DNA from: Streptomyces meridianus | GTDB taxonomy: Bacteria; Actinomycetota; Actinomycetes; Streptomycetales; Streptomycetaceae | Reading direction: 5' to 3' | Length of the DNA stretch: 64,000 nucleotides | Assembly (NCBI RefSeq): GCF_023703325.1 | Contig: NZ_JAMQGM010000041.1 | Span: forward strand, 1 to 64,000 | In this document: positions 40,627-50,782 of the stretch, in pieces | How positions within the stretch are numbered: the first letter of the stretch is position 1 | Layout of the letters: every line of letters starts with the position of its first letter | Notes under the pieces: generated by a model | The model's database searches: none | What the model was told of the DNA's origin: nothing | The model's input: the letters and a program-made list of their open reading frames with translations, nothing else | Made by a program: the position numbers and the translations under genes

Positions 40627-41114
40627 ACGAGCCGGTGACGGAGCAGTCGATGCGGCGCGGCCGGCGGATCGCCGTGGACGTGGGGGACGCCCGGATCGGG
40701 GTCGCCTCGTGCGACCCCGACGGGGTCCTCGCCACCCCGGTGGAAACGGTGCCGGGACGCGATGTCCCGGCCGCCCACCGCCGGTTGGCCGCGATCGTCG
40801 AGGAGTACGAACCCCTCGAGGTCGTGGTCGGCCTGCCCCGCTCGCTCAGCGGTGGCGAGGGGCCGGCCGCGGCCAAGGTGCGGGCGTTCGCGAGCACACT
40901 CGCACGGACCATCGCGCCCGTACCGGTGAGGCTGGTGGACGAGCGCATGAGCACCGTCACGGCGGCGCAGAGCCTGCGGGCGTCCGGCGTCGGCTCCCGG
41001 AAGGGCCGATCGGTCGTCGACCAGGCGGCCGCCGTGGTGATCCTTCAGAACGCCCTCGAGACGGAGCGCAGCTCGGGTCGGCCCCCGGGCGAGGACGTCG
41101 AAGTGGTCATCTGA
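40623..41114 (+). CDS. ruvX: YqgF/RuvX-family putative nuclease
   Basis: 163 residues. RNase H-like fold with conserved acidic residues in [14 protein letters not shown], the loop [16 protein letters not shown] and the [11 protein letters not shown] segment. The family is implicated in pre-16S rRNA 5' end processing and in Holliday junction resolution. GTG start overlapping the alaS stop, so the two are translationally coupled as in many bacteria. Confidence 0.93.
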   Translation: MNEPVTEQSMRRGRRIAVDVGDARIGVASCDPDGVLATPVETVPGRDVPAAHRRLAAIVEEYEPLEVVVGLPRSLSGGEGPAAAKVRAFASTLARTIAPVPVRLVDERMSTVTAAQSLRASGVGSRKGRSVVDQAAAVVILQNALETERSSGRPPGEDVEVVI

Positions 41115-41209
41115 TCGCGATACGGTAACGTTCCCGGCGGCGCGGCGGCGTTCGAATCGATCAACTGCCGTGCGGAACGAGGTGGCCCGGGCATGTGTGC
41201 CGTGCGACG

Positions 41210-41228
41210 AGAGCCGCCTCGCGGCTCT
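41210..41228 (+). repeat. Hairpin just upstream of mltG
   Basis: AGAGCCGC and GCGGCTCT form an 8-bp stem around CTC, ending 13 bases before the mltG start and just before its AGGGGATCG ribosome binding region. Confidence 0.5.
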
Positions 41229-41241
41229 CTCTAGGGGATCG

Positions 41242-43047
41242 ATGACTGAGTATGGCCGGGGCCAGGGCTCCGAACCGTGGCATCCCGAGGACCCGCTGTA
41301 CGGGGACCAGGGGTGGCACGGCCAGCAGCAGGCCGCGCACGGCCCGGATGCCTACGCCCCCCAGGGCGGGCAGTATCCCCAGGCTGAGCACTACCCCCAG
41401 GGCGGTCAGTGGGACACGGGGCAGTGGGAGACCGGCCAGTGGGACGCCGCGCAGACCGGCCAGTGGGACACGGGGCAGTGGAACAGCCAGGCCGCCCAGT
41501 ACACCGGGCAGGGCCGGCAGTACCAGCAGCAGTCCCAGGGCTGGGATCCCTCGCCGGGCGGGGCCACGGGTCACGCGCCCGGGCCCGGGGACCCGTACGG
41601 CCGGCAGGAGCCGGATCCCTACGGAACCGACCACGGTCACCCCGACCCCTACAGCCAGTCGTACGGCTACCAGCAGCCGCAGCAGATGCGCAGCGGTCCG
41701 GCCGGAGGCCCCGGCCCGTTCGAGCAGAACCCTCACACCGGCTACGGCACGCAGGAGATGCCGCACATCCGGCCCGAGGAGCCCCGGCAGCCCCATCCGC
41801 CGCAGCGGCCCGGGGGCGCCGAGGCGGACGGCTGGGACGACGAACCGGACGAGCCCGAGCACGCCTTCTTCCGCCAGGACCGTGACGAACACGATCACTA
41901 CGCGGACGAGGACGCTCCGGACCGCCGGTGCCGTCCGAGGCTGCGTGGCGGCCGGGGCGACGGCCCGTCGAAGCCCGGACGACGCAGCGGTCTGGCCTGC
42001 CTGCTGGTCGGTGCGGTGCTGGTCGGCGGCGTCGGGGGCGCGGGCTGGTTCGGCTACCAGTTCTGGGAGAGCCGCTTCGCGGACGCCCCCGACTACTCCG
42101 GTGACGGCTCGGGCAGCGTGCAGATCGAGATCCCGAGCGACACGAGCCTGGCCGGGATGGGCCGGATTCTGAAGAGCAAGGGCGTGGTGAAGAGCGTCGA
42201 CGCCTTCGTCGAGGCCGCCGACACCCCCAAGGGCCGTGGAATCCAGTCGGGCATCTACACGCTGCACCGCAGGATGTCCGCCGAGGCAGCGGTCGAGATG
42301 ATGACCGACCCGGCGGCCATGAACGCCCTCATCATCCGCGAGGGCATGCGCGCCTCCCAGGTCTACGCTGCGATCGACGACAAGCTCGGCGTCAAGGCCG
42401 GAACGACGAAGAAGGTCGCCAAGTCGGATGCCGGCTCCCTCGGTCTGCCGCGCTGGGCGGCCGGCAACCGGAAGGCCATGGACCCCCTCGAGGGCTTCCT
42501 CTTCCCCTCGCGCTACGACGCGGCCGAGGGCTCGAAGCCGGCCGACGTGCTGCGCCAGATGGTCCAGCGGGCCACGAAGCAGTACGAGCAGCAGGGCGTC
42601 GTGCAGGAGGCGAAGAAGCTCGGGCTCGACTCGCCGCTCGAGCTCGTCACGGTGGCGAGCCTCGTCCAGGCCGAGGGCATGACCCACGACGACTTCCGCA
42701 AGATGGCGCGGGTCGTCTACAACCGGCTGAAGGCGGGCAACACCGAGACCAACGGGCGTCTCGAGTTCGACTCGACGTACAACTACCTCAAGGGCCAGAG
42801 CAAGATCGATCTCGACCCGAACGAGCTCCGGACCTACGACCACCCGTACAACACGTACTTCTACAAGGGCCTGCCGCCCGGCCCCATCGGCAACCCCGGC
42901 GACGAAGCGGTGAACGCGGCGATCCACCCGGAGCGGGGCTCCTGGTACTACTTCGTCTCGATCAAGGGCAAGACCAAGTTCGCCGACACGCTGGAGGAGC
43001 ACAACAAGCTCGTCCGCGAGTTCAACAGGAGCCGGCGGGACGGCTGA
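41242..43047 (+). CDS. mltG: Endolytic murein transglycosylase MltG
   Basis: 601 residues from ATG 41242. A ~250-residue Gln/Gly/Tyr/Pro-rich cytoplasmic region containing GQW repeats is followed by one transmembrane helix (about 250-272, LACLLVGAVLVGGVGGAGWF) and the extracytoplasmic YceG domain. The catalytic glutamate lies in SLVQAEGM near residue 478, with VVYNRLKAG and FDSTYNY downstream. MltG cuts nascent peptidoglycan strands and sets glycan length. The cytoplasmic region is far longer than in most MltG proteins and may bind partner proteins. aroE follows after 42 bases. Confidence 0.93.
   Translation: MTEYGRGQGSEPWHPEDPLYGDQGWHGQQQAAHGPDAYAPQGGQYPQAEHYPQGGQWDTGQWETGQWDAAQTGQWDTGQWNSQAAQYTGQGRQYQQQSQGWDPSPGGATGHAPGPGDPYGRQEPDPYGTDHGHPDPYSQSYGYQQPQQMRSGPAGGPGPFEQNPHTGYGTQEMPHIRPEEPRQPHPPQRPGGAEADGWDDEPDEPEHAFFRQDRDEHDHYADEDAPDRRCRPRLRGGRGDGPSKPGRRSGLACLLVGAVLVGGVGGAGWFGYQFWESRFADAPDYSGDGSGSVQIEIPSDTSLAGMGRILKSKGVVKSVDAFVEAADTPKGRGIQSGIYTLHRRMSAEAAVEMMTDPAAMNALIIREGMRASQVYAAIDDKLGVKAGTTKKVAKSDAGSLGLPRWAAGNRKAMDPLEGFLFPSRYDAAEGSKPADVLRQMVQRATKQYEQQGVVQEAKKLGLDSPLELVTVASLVQAEGMTHDDFRKMARVVYNRLKAGNTETNGRLEFDSTYNYLKGQSKIDLDPNELRTYDHPYNTYFYKGLPPGPIGNPGDEAVNAAIHPERGSWYYFVSIKGKTKFADTLEEHNKLVREFNRSRRDG
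41407..41487 (+). repeat. Tandem GQWD-type coding repeats in mltG
   Basis: The 20-base unit CAGTGGGACACGGGGCAGTG occurs exactly at 41407 and 41461 with related copies between, encoding four to five (T)GQW-D/E/N units. A low-complexity tract likely to vary in copy number between strains. Confidence 0.7.
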
Positions 43048-43089
43048 CCCGCCGGCCGGCGGCGCGCACGACAGCACAACGAGGAACTG

Positions 43090-43929
43090 ATGGTGGAACA
43101 GCGACGGGCGGCCGTCCTCGGCTCGCCGATCGCGCATTCCCTCTCGCCGGAGCTGCACCGGGCGGCCTACGAGGCGCTGGGGCTGACCGGTTGGGCGTAC
43201 GACCGCTTCGAGGTGGACGAGGCGGCCCTGCCGGGCTTCCTCGCGGAACTCCCTCCGGGCGACTGGGCCGGACTCTCGCTGACCATGCCGCTCAAGCGGG
43301 CGGTCATCCCGCTGCTCGACGGCATCAGCGACACGGCGGCCGCGGTGGAGGCGGTCAACACCGTCGTCTTCGGCCCTTCCGGACGCCTGGTCGGTGACAA
43401 CACCGACATCCCCGGGATGGCCGCGGCTCTCCGCGAACGCGGCATCGAGAAGGTCGACCGGGCCGCCGTGCTCGGCGCCGGCGCCACCGCCTCCTCCGCA
43501 CTCGCGGCGCTGGCCCGGATCTGCACCGGCGAGGTGACGGTCCACGTGCGCACCAGCGCCCGGGCCGATGAGATGCGGCGGTGGGGGGAGCGTCTGGGCG
43601 TGCCCGTGCGCATCGCCGACTGGACGGATGCCGCCGCGGCGTTCGACGCGCCGCTGGTGATCGCGACCACTCCCGCCGGGACGACCGACCCGCTCGCGGC
43701 CGCCGTCCCGGAACGGCCGGGAACGCTCTTCGACGTGCTGTACGAGCCCTGGCCGACCCCGCTGGCCGCTGCCTGGCGGGCGCGCGGCGGAGCCGTGGTC
43801 GGCGGCCTGGACCTCCTGGTGCACCAGGCGGTCCTTCAGGTCGAGCTGATGACGGGCCGCACGCCCGCGCCGCTGGCGGCCATGCGCGCGGCGGGAATGC
43901 GGGCCCTGGCGGCACGCTCCGCGGGCTGA
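43090..43929 (+). CDS. aroE: Shikimate dehydrogenase
   Basis: 279 residues. Reduces 3-dehydroshikimate with NADPH. The N-terminal substrate site shows GSPIAHSLSPELHRAAY, the catalytic Lys is in LTMPLKRA and the Asp in DNTDIPGM. The NADP-binding loop is AVLGAGATASSALAAL and the C-terminal helix has HQAVLQVELMTG. GAGGAA precedes the ATG. It lies between mltG and the aroCKBQ unit, 129 bases upstream of aroC. Confidence 0.95.
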   Translation: MVEQRRAAVLGSPIAHSLSPELHRAAYEALGLTGWAYDRFEVDEAALPGFLAELPPGDWAGLSLTMPLKRAVIPLLDGISDTAAAVEAVNTVVFGPSGRLVGDNTDIPGMAAALRERGIEKVDRAAVLGAGATASSALAALARICTGEVTVHVRTSARADEMRRWGERLGVPVRIADWTDAAAAFDAPLVIATTPAGTTDPLAAAVPERPGTLFDVLYEPWPTPLAAAWRARGGAVVGGLDLLVHQAVLQVELMTGRTPAPLAAMRAAGMRALAARSAG

Positions 43930-44058
43930 CCGGGACGCCGTCCGTCTGCTGGACCCGCGTCGGAATCAGGCCCCGGACATGGGAGGATCGGGGAAAAGCG
44001 GGCCGGGCCGCGCACCGGGCCACGCTGCAGAACCGAGGCGCGAGCAAGAGGAGCACCG

Positions 44059-45239
44059 TTGAGCAGGTTGCGCTGGCTGACGGCGGGGGAGTCGCACGGT
44101 CCCGCACTGGTGGCGACGCTGGAGGGACTTCCGGCCGGGGTCCCCGTCACCACGGACATGGTGGCCGACGCGCTGGCCCGGCGGCGGCTCGGCTACGGCC
44201 GCGGCGCCCGCATGAAGTTCGAGCGCGACGAGGTCACCTTCCTCGGCGGCGTGCGGCACGGCCGCACCCTCGGCAGCCCGGTCGCGATCATGGTGGGCAA
44301 CACCGAGTGGCCGAAGTGGGAGAAGGTCATGGCGGCCGACCCCGTCGACCCCGATGAGCTGGCCGACCTCGCCCGGAACGCGCCGCTGACCCGTCCCCGC
44401 CCCGGACACGCCGACCTGGCCGGTATGCAGAAGTACGGCTTCGACGAGGCCCGGCCGATCCTGGAGCGCGCCAGCGCCCGGGAGACCGCGGCCCGCGTCG
44501 CCCTGGGCACCGTCGCCCGCTCCTACCTCGAGGAGACGGTCGGCATCGAGATCGTCTCGCACGTCGTCGAACTGGCCGCGGCCAAAGCCCCCTACGGCGT
44601 CGTGCCCCGGCCCGAGGACGTGGACCGGCTCGACGCGGACCCGGTCCGCTGTCTCGACCCTGCGGCAAGCGAGGCGATGGTCGCCGAGATCGACCAGGCC
44701 CACAAGGACGGCGACACGCTCGGCGGGATCGTCGAGGTCTTGGCCTACGGCGTGCCCGTCGGGCTCGGCTCGCACGTCCACTGGGACCGGCGGCTCGACG
44801 CGCGCCTCGCCGCAGCGCTCATGGGCATCCAGGCGATCAAGGGCGTCGAGGTCGGCGACGGCTTCGACCTCGCCCGGGTCCCGGGCTCCCGGGCCCATGA
44901 CGAGATCGTGAGCACCGGCGACGGCATCCGCCGCACCTCCGGCCGCTCCGGCGGCACCGAGGGCGGGCTGACCACCGGTGAACTGCTGCGCGTCCGCGCC
45001 GCGATGAAGCCGATCGCGACCGTCCCGCGCGCTCTGGCCACGGTCGATGTCGCCACCGGCGAGGCCGCGCAGGCCCACCACCAGCGCTCGGACGTCTGCG
45101 CGGTACCTGCGGCGGGCATCGTCGCCGAGGCCATGGTCGCCCTGGTTCTCGCGGATGCGGTTGCCGAGAAGTTCGGCGGCGACTCGGTCCCCGAGACCCG
45201 CCGCAACGTCCGGACGTTCCTCGACAACCTGGCGATCCG

Positions 45240-45243
<4 letters not shown>
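44059..45243 (+). CDS. aroC: Chorismate synthase
   Basis: 394 residues. Converts EPSP to chorismate with reduced FMN. The signatures [15 protein letters not shown] at the N-terminus, [13 protein letters not shown] and [17 protein letters not shown] are all present. TTG start at 44059 with AGAGGAG upstream. Its TGA overlaps the aroK start (ATGA), beginning a tightly coupled four-gene unit aroC-aroK-aroB-aroQ; the EPSP synthase gene aroA is not in the window. Confidence 0.97.
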
Positions 45244-47334
<2,091 letters not shown>

Positions 47335-47345
47335 ACCGGGCACTT

Positions 47346-47394
47346 CCCACCGCCCTCCGGGCACCACGGCATCCGCCGGCCGGAGGGCGGTGGG
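47346..47394 (+). terminator. Terminator after aroQ
   Basis: CCCACCGCCCTCCGG and its perfect complement form a 15-bp stem with a 19-base loop, starting 11 bases after aroQ. Confidence 0.65.
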
Positions 47395-47493
47395 CATCCC
47401 ACGGCACCGGCCGGGGTAACGTTCGACCCGACCGGCGCCAAGACCGGTCGACCGAGTGCCAGTTGCCGCCTGCACGAGACGGAGAACCAGCGG

Positions 47494-48390
47494 ATGCAGC
47501 ACGCAGTGGGGGGAGCGCTGCCACCGTCGCACGGCCCGCACCGGGGCGCCGCTGCCGGCCCCCCGGCGCCCCCGGGCGGGCCGGATCCGGGACACCCCGT
47601 TCACCCCGGCGCCCCCGGGAGGCCACCCGCGCCGCCCGCCCACCAGCCCCCGCCCGGGCACGACGGCGCGCCGCCCGTCCCGGGCACGCCCCCCGGAACC
47701 GGCTGGGCCCCGCCGTCCCCCCGCCACGGCTCTTTTCCGCCCGCGGAGGCCGGTGGCCCGACGGGGCACATACCGCTGCCGTCCGGCGCCCCGGTGCCGC
47801 TCCCGGAGTCCCACGCGGTGAACGACACGACACAGATCACGCTCGCCGTGCTGCTCATCGGACCCGCGGGAGCCGGCAAGACGACCGTGGCGCGGCACTG
47901 GGCGGGCAGCCGCCGACTTCCGACCGCCCACATCAGCCTGGACGACGTCCGTGAGTGGGTCCGCTCCGGCTTCGCCGACCCGCAGAGCGGCTGGAACGAC
48001 CACTCCGAGGCGCAGTACCGGCTGGCCCGGCGCACCTGTGGCTTCGCCGCGCGCAACTTCCTCGCCAACGGCATCTCCTGCATCCTCGACGACGCCGTCT
48101 TCCCCGACCGCCCGGTCGTCGGGCTCGGAGGCTGGAAGCGGCACGTCGGCCCCGGCCTGCTGCCCGTCGTCCTGCTGCCCGGGCTGGAGGTGGTGCTGGA
48201 GCGCAACGCCGCCCGCAGCGGGAACCGGCGGCTCAGCGACGAGGAGGTCGCCCGGATCCACGGCCGCATGGCCGGCTGGTACGGGTCCGGGCTGCCGATC
48301 ATCGACAACTCCCAGTACGACGTGGAGACGACGGCCCGCGCCCTTGACGACGCCCTCGCCCGGAGCATCGCCAGCCCGCCCAGCTGGTGA
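47494..48390 (+). CDS. P-loop ATPase/kinase-like protein with a proline-rich N-terminus
   Basis: 298 residues. Residues 1 to about 108 are Pro/Gly/His-rich low complexity. The rest is a small P-loop domain of the AAA_33/zeta-toxin-like kinase type: LLIGPAGAGKTTVARHW near residues 120-136, an Asp pair at SLDDVREWVRSGF, and an arginine-bearing lid-like region (LERNAARSGNRRLSDEEVARIH). It probably phosphorylates or binds a small molecule; the substrate is unknown. ATG start with GGAGA upstream. Single gene between the aro unit and the M24 gene. Confidence 0.82.
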   Translation: MQHAVGGALPPSHGPHRGAAAGPPAPPGGPDPGHPVHPGAPGRPPAPPAHQPPPGHDGAPPVPGTPPGTGWAPPSPRHGSFPPAEAGGPTGHIPLPSGAPVPLPESHAVNDTTQITLAVLLIGPAGAGKTTVARHWAGSRRLPTAHISLDDVREWVRSGFADPQSGWNDHSEAQYRLARRTCGFAARNFLANGISCILDDAVFPDRPVVGLGGWKRHVGPGLLPVVLLPGLEVVLERNAARSGNRRLSDEEVARIHGRMAGWYGSGLPIIDNSQYDVETTARALDDALARSIASPPSW

Positions 48391-48499
48391 CCCGGGCAGA
48401 CCGTTGCGGCGCTGTCGCACCGCGGTGCACCGCCGCCCCGCCGCTCGGTCGGACGCGCTGGGAAGGACGGGCCGGGACTTCGCTCGTACGCTCGGGAGC

Positions 48500-49606
48500 A
48501 TGTCAGAGGTGCACGCGGTCCGACGCTCGGCGCTGCGCGACCGGTGCGCGGCGGGCGGCTGGGCGGCGGCGCTCATCTCCCGTCCGGCGAACGTCCGCTA
48601 TCTCGCGGGCTCCGCACCGGCCGGCTCCGCGCTGCTGGTCGGCCCGGCCGAGGACGTCCTGGTCTGCCCCGGCGATCTCCCCCCGGACGCATCCGGGGCA
48701 CGCGTCGCCGACGGGGTGCGGCTGCACCGGCTTCCGACGGCGGGAGGGGATGCCGCGGTGGCCGCGGCCGGCCTCGCCGCCTCGGCCGGCGCCGAGACGC
48801 TCGCCGTCGAGGAGCACCACCTGACCGTCGCCCGCCACCGCGCCCTGGTCTCCGTCGCACCGCGGATGCGGCTGACCGACGTGGCCGCGGCCGTCGAGCA
48901 GCAGCGGCTGGTCAAGGACGAGGACGAGCTCGCCTGCCTGCGCATCGCCGCGGAGATCACGGACCAGGCACTCGGGGAACTGCTCGAATCCATTCTGGTC
49001 GGCCGGACCGAGCGTCATCTCGCTCTGGAGCTGGAACGCCGTCTGGTCGACCACGGTGCGGCCGGACCTGCCTTCCCCACATCGGTGGCGACCGGACCGA
49101 ACGCCGGCGCCGCCGGGCATCTGCCGACCGACCGCCGGGTCGAGGAGGGGGACTTCCTGAGCGTGCGGCTCGGTGCGGACTACCGCGGCTACCGCTGCGA
49201 GATCGGCCGGACGTTCGTGATCGGACCGTCCCCCGACAACTGGCAGATCGACCTGTACGACCTGGTCTTCGACGCGCAGCGGGCCGGACGTGAGGCGCTG
49301 CTGCCCGGTGCGGAGTGCCGCGAGGTCGACCATGCGGCCCGGCAGGTCCTCGACAGCGCCGGGTACGGTGGGGACCTGTCGCCGTGGATGGGCCATGGCG
49401 TCGGACTCGAAATCGGTGAGGACCCTCAGCTGTCCCCGTCGGCCATGGGTAAACTGGACGCTTGTGTGCCGGTCACCGTCGATCCGGGGGTCCACCTCCC
49501 GGGCCGGGGCGGTGTCCGCATCGACGACACTCTCGTCGTCCGCTCCGAGGCGGACGGCGGACCCGAGCTACTCACCATCACGACCAAGGAACTGCTCGCG
49601 CTCTGA
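48500..49606 (+). CDS. M24 (Xaa-Pro peptidase-fold) protein with substituted metal ligands
   Basis: 368 residues: N-terminal creatinase-like domain (about 1-130) and C-terminal pita-bread domain. The five metal ligands of aminopeptidase P (D, D, H, E, E) appear here as R223 (SVRLGADY), E234 (CEIGRTF), H299 (MGHGVGLE), D328 (VTVDPG) and D342 (GGVRIDD). Loss of the first Asp to Arg makes normal two-metal catalysis doubtful. It precedes efp by 59 bases, as pepP-like genes often do. It could be a one-metal enzyme, have changed substrate, or be a binding protein. Confidence 0.88.
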   Translation: MSEVHAVRRSALRDRCAAGGWAAALISRPANVRYLAGSAPAGSALLVGPAEDVLVCPGDLPPDASGARVADGVRLHRLPTAGGDAAVAAAGLAASAGAETLAVEEHHLTVARHRALVSVAPRMRLTDVAAAVEQQRLVKDEDELACLRIAAEITDQALGELLESILVGRTERHLALELERRLVDHGAAGPAFPTSVATGPNAGAAGHLPTDRRVEEGDFLSVRLGADYRGYRCEIGRTFVIGPSPDNWQIDLYDLVFDAQRAGREALLPGAECREVDHAARQVLDSAGYGGDLSPWMGHGVGLEIGEDPQLSPSAMGKLDACVPVTVDPGVHLPGRGGVRIDDTLVVRSEADGGPELLTITTKELLAL

Positions 49607-49665
49607 CAGCTGAGGCGCGCAACCCCTCGGTCTCCGCTCCAGCCAGTCCAGGAGATTCCGCAACC

Positions 49666-50232
49666 GTGGCATCCACGAACGACCTCAAGAACGGCATGGT
49701 GCTCAAGCTCGACGGCGGCCAGCTCTGGTCCGTGGTCGAGTTCCAGCACGTCAAGCCCGGCAAGGGCCCCGCCTTCGTCCGCACCAAGCTCAAGAACGTG
49801 CTCTCCGGCAAGGTCGTCGACAAGACCTTCAACGCCGGCGTGAAGGTCGAGACGGCCAACGTCGACAAGCGCGGAATGCAGTTCTCGTACATGGACGGCG
49901 AATACTTCGTCTTCATGGACATGGACACCTACGACCAGCTGCACGTCGACCGCAAGACGGTCGGCGACGCGGCCAACTTCCTGCTGGAGGGCTTCGAGGC
50001 CGTCGTCGCGATGTACGAGGGCAGCTGCCTGTACGTCGAGCTGCCGGCCGCCGTCGAGCTGGTGATCGAGCACACCGAGCCCGGTGTCCAGGGAGACCGT
50101 TCCACCGGCGGCTCCAAGCCCGCGAAGCTCGAGACCGGCTACGAGATCCAGGTCCCGCTGTTCATCACGACCGGTGAGAAGATCAAGGTCGACACCCGCT
50201 CCGGCGAGTACCTCGGCCGGGTGAACAAGTAG
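49666..50232 (+). CDS. efp: Elongation factor P
   Basis: 188 residues. Three-domain tRNA mimic that rescues ribosomes at polyproline stretches. Domain I contains [16 protein letters not shown], where the Lys at the loop tip (PGKGP) contacts the peptidyl-tRNA; actinobacterial EF-P is generally thought to work without its modification. The C-terminal domain ends [23 protein letters not shown] start with GGAGA upstream. nusB begins 2 bases after the stop. Confidence 0.97.
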   Translation: MASTNDLKNGMVLKLDGGQLWSVVEFQHVKPGKGPAFVRTKLKNVLSGKVVDKTFNAGVKVETANVDKRGMQFSYMDGEYFVFMDMDTYDQLHVDRKTVGDAANFLLEGFEAVVAMYEGSCLYVELPAAVELVIEHTEPGVQGDRSTGGSKPAKLETGYEIQVPLFITTGEKIKVDTRSGEYLGRVNK

Positions 50233-50234
50233 CC

Positions 50235-50663
50235 GTGGCCGCACGCAACAAGGCCCGTAAACGCGCTTTCCAGATCCTCTTCGAGGCCGACCAGCGCGGG
50301 AGTTCCGTGCAGACGGTGCTCGCGGACTGGCTCCGGCACGCACGGACCGACGAGCGGCAGCCGCCGGTCGGCGAGTACACCATGCAGCTGGTCGAGGGGT
50401 ACGCCGAGCACGCGGACCGGATCGACGAGCTGCTTTCCACCTACTCGGTGGGCTGGACCCTGGACCGCATGCCCGTCGTGGACCGGAACATCCTCCGGCT
50501 CGGCGCCCACGAGCTGATCTGGGAGGACGACGTCCCCGACGCCGTCGTGATCGACGAGGCCGTGCAGCTCGCCAAGGAGTTCTCCACGGACGAGTCGCCC
50601 TCGTTCGTGAACGGCATGCTGGGGCGGCTCAAGGAACTCAAGCCGGGCCTGCGCAGAGCCTAG
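50235..50663 (+). CDS. nusB: Transcription antitermination factor NusB
   Basis: 142 residues. All-helical RNA-binding protein that with NusE/S10 binds boxA for rRNA antitermination. The N-terminus ARNKARKRAFQILFEADQ and the late segment IDEAVQLAKEFSTDESPSFVNGML are family signatures. GTG start directly after efp, so efp-nusB form one transcript. A hairpin follows 8 bases after the stop. Confidence 0.95.
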   Translation: MAARNKARKRAFQILFEADQRGSSVQTVLADWLRHARTDERQPPVGEYTMQLVEGYAEHADRIDELLSTYSVGWTLDRMPVVDRNILRLGAHELIWEDDVPDAVVIDEAVQLAKEFSTDESPSFVNGMLGRLKELKPGLRRA

Positions 50664-50671
50664 GAACGCAC

Positions 50672-50691
50672 GTCCGGGCGAGTGCCCGGAC
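50672..50691 (+). terminator. Terminator after efp-nusB
   Basis: GTCCGGGC and GCCCGGAC form a perfect 8-bp stem around GAGT, right after nusB. Confidence 0.5.
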
Positions 50692-50708
50692 CCTGGTCCA
50701 CCCACCGG

Positions 50709-50743
50709 CCCGGAGCAGAACCTGAACAATGTTCTGCTCCGGG
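50709..50743. promoter_or_regulatory. Extended inverted repeat, possible operator for the MFS/lyase pair
   Basis: The 13-base arm CCCGGAGCAGAAC is repeated exactly in inverted form after a 9-base spacer. Inside it GAACAATGTTC (50724-50734) is a second, overlapping palindrome. It lies 40 bases upstream of the MFS start, just ahead of a possible -10 (TAGGTT, 50770-50775), so a dimeric repressor site is plausible; a second terminator for nusB is the alternative. Confidence 0.55.
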
Positions 50744-50782
50744 TCTGGTGCGTTCCCGGAGCCGTGTCCTAGGTTCTGCCGC

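Noticed and set aside
41401-41490. CRISPR-like repeats
   Set aside because: The repeats are in frame inside mltG, encode GQW units, are not separated by unique spacers of constant length, and no cas genes are present.
47494-48390. Toxin-antitoxin system based on the zeta-like kinase fold
   Set aside because: No small antitoxin gene lies upstream or overlapping; the gene stands alone with its own long proline-rich leader.
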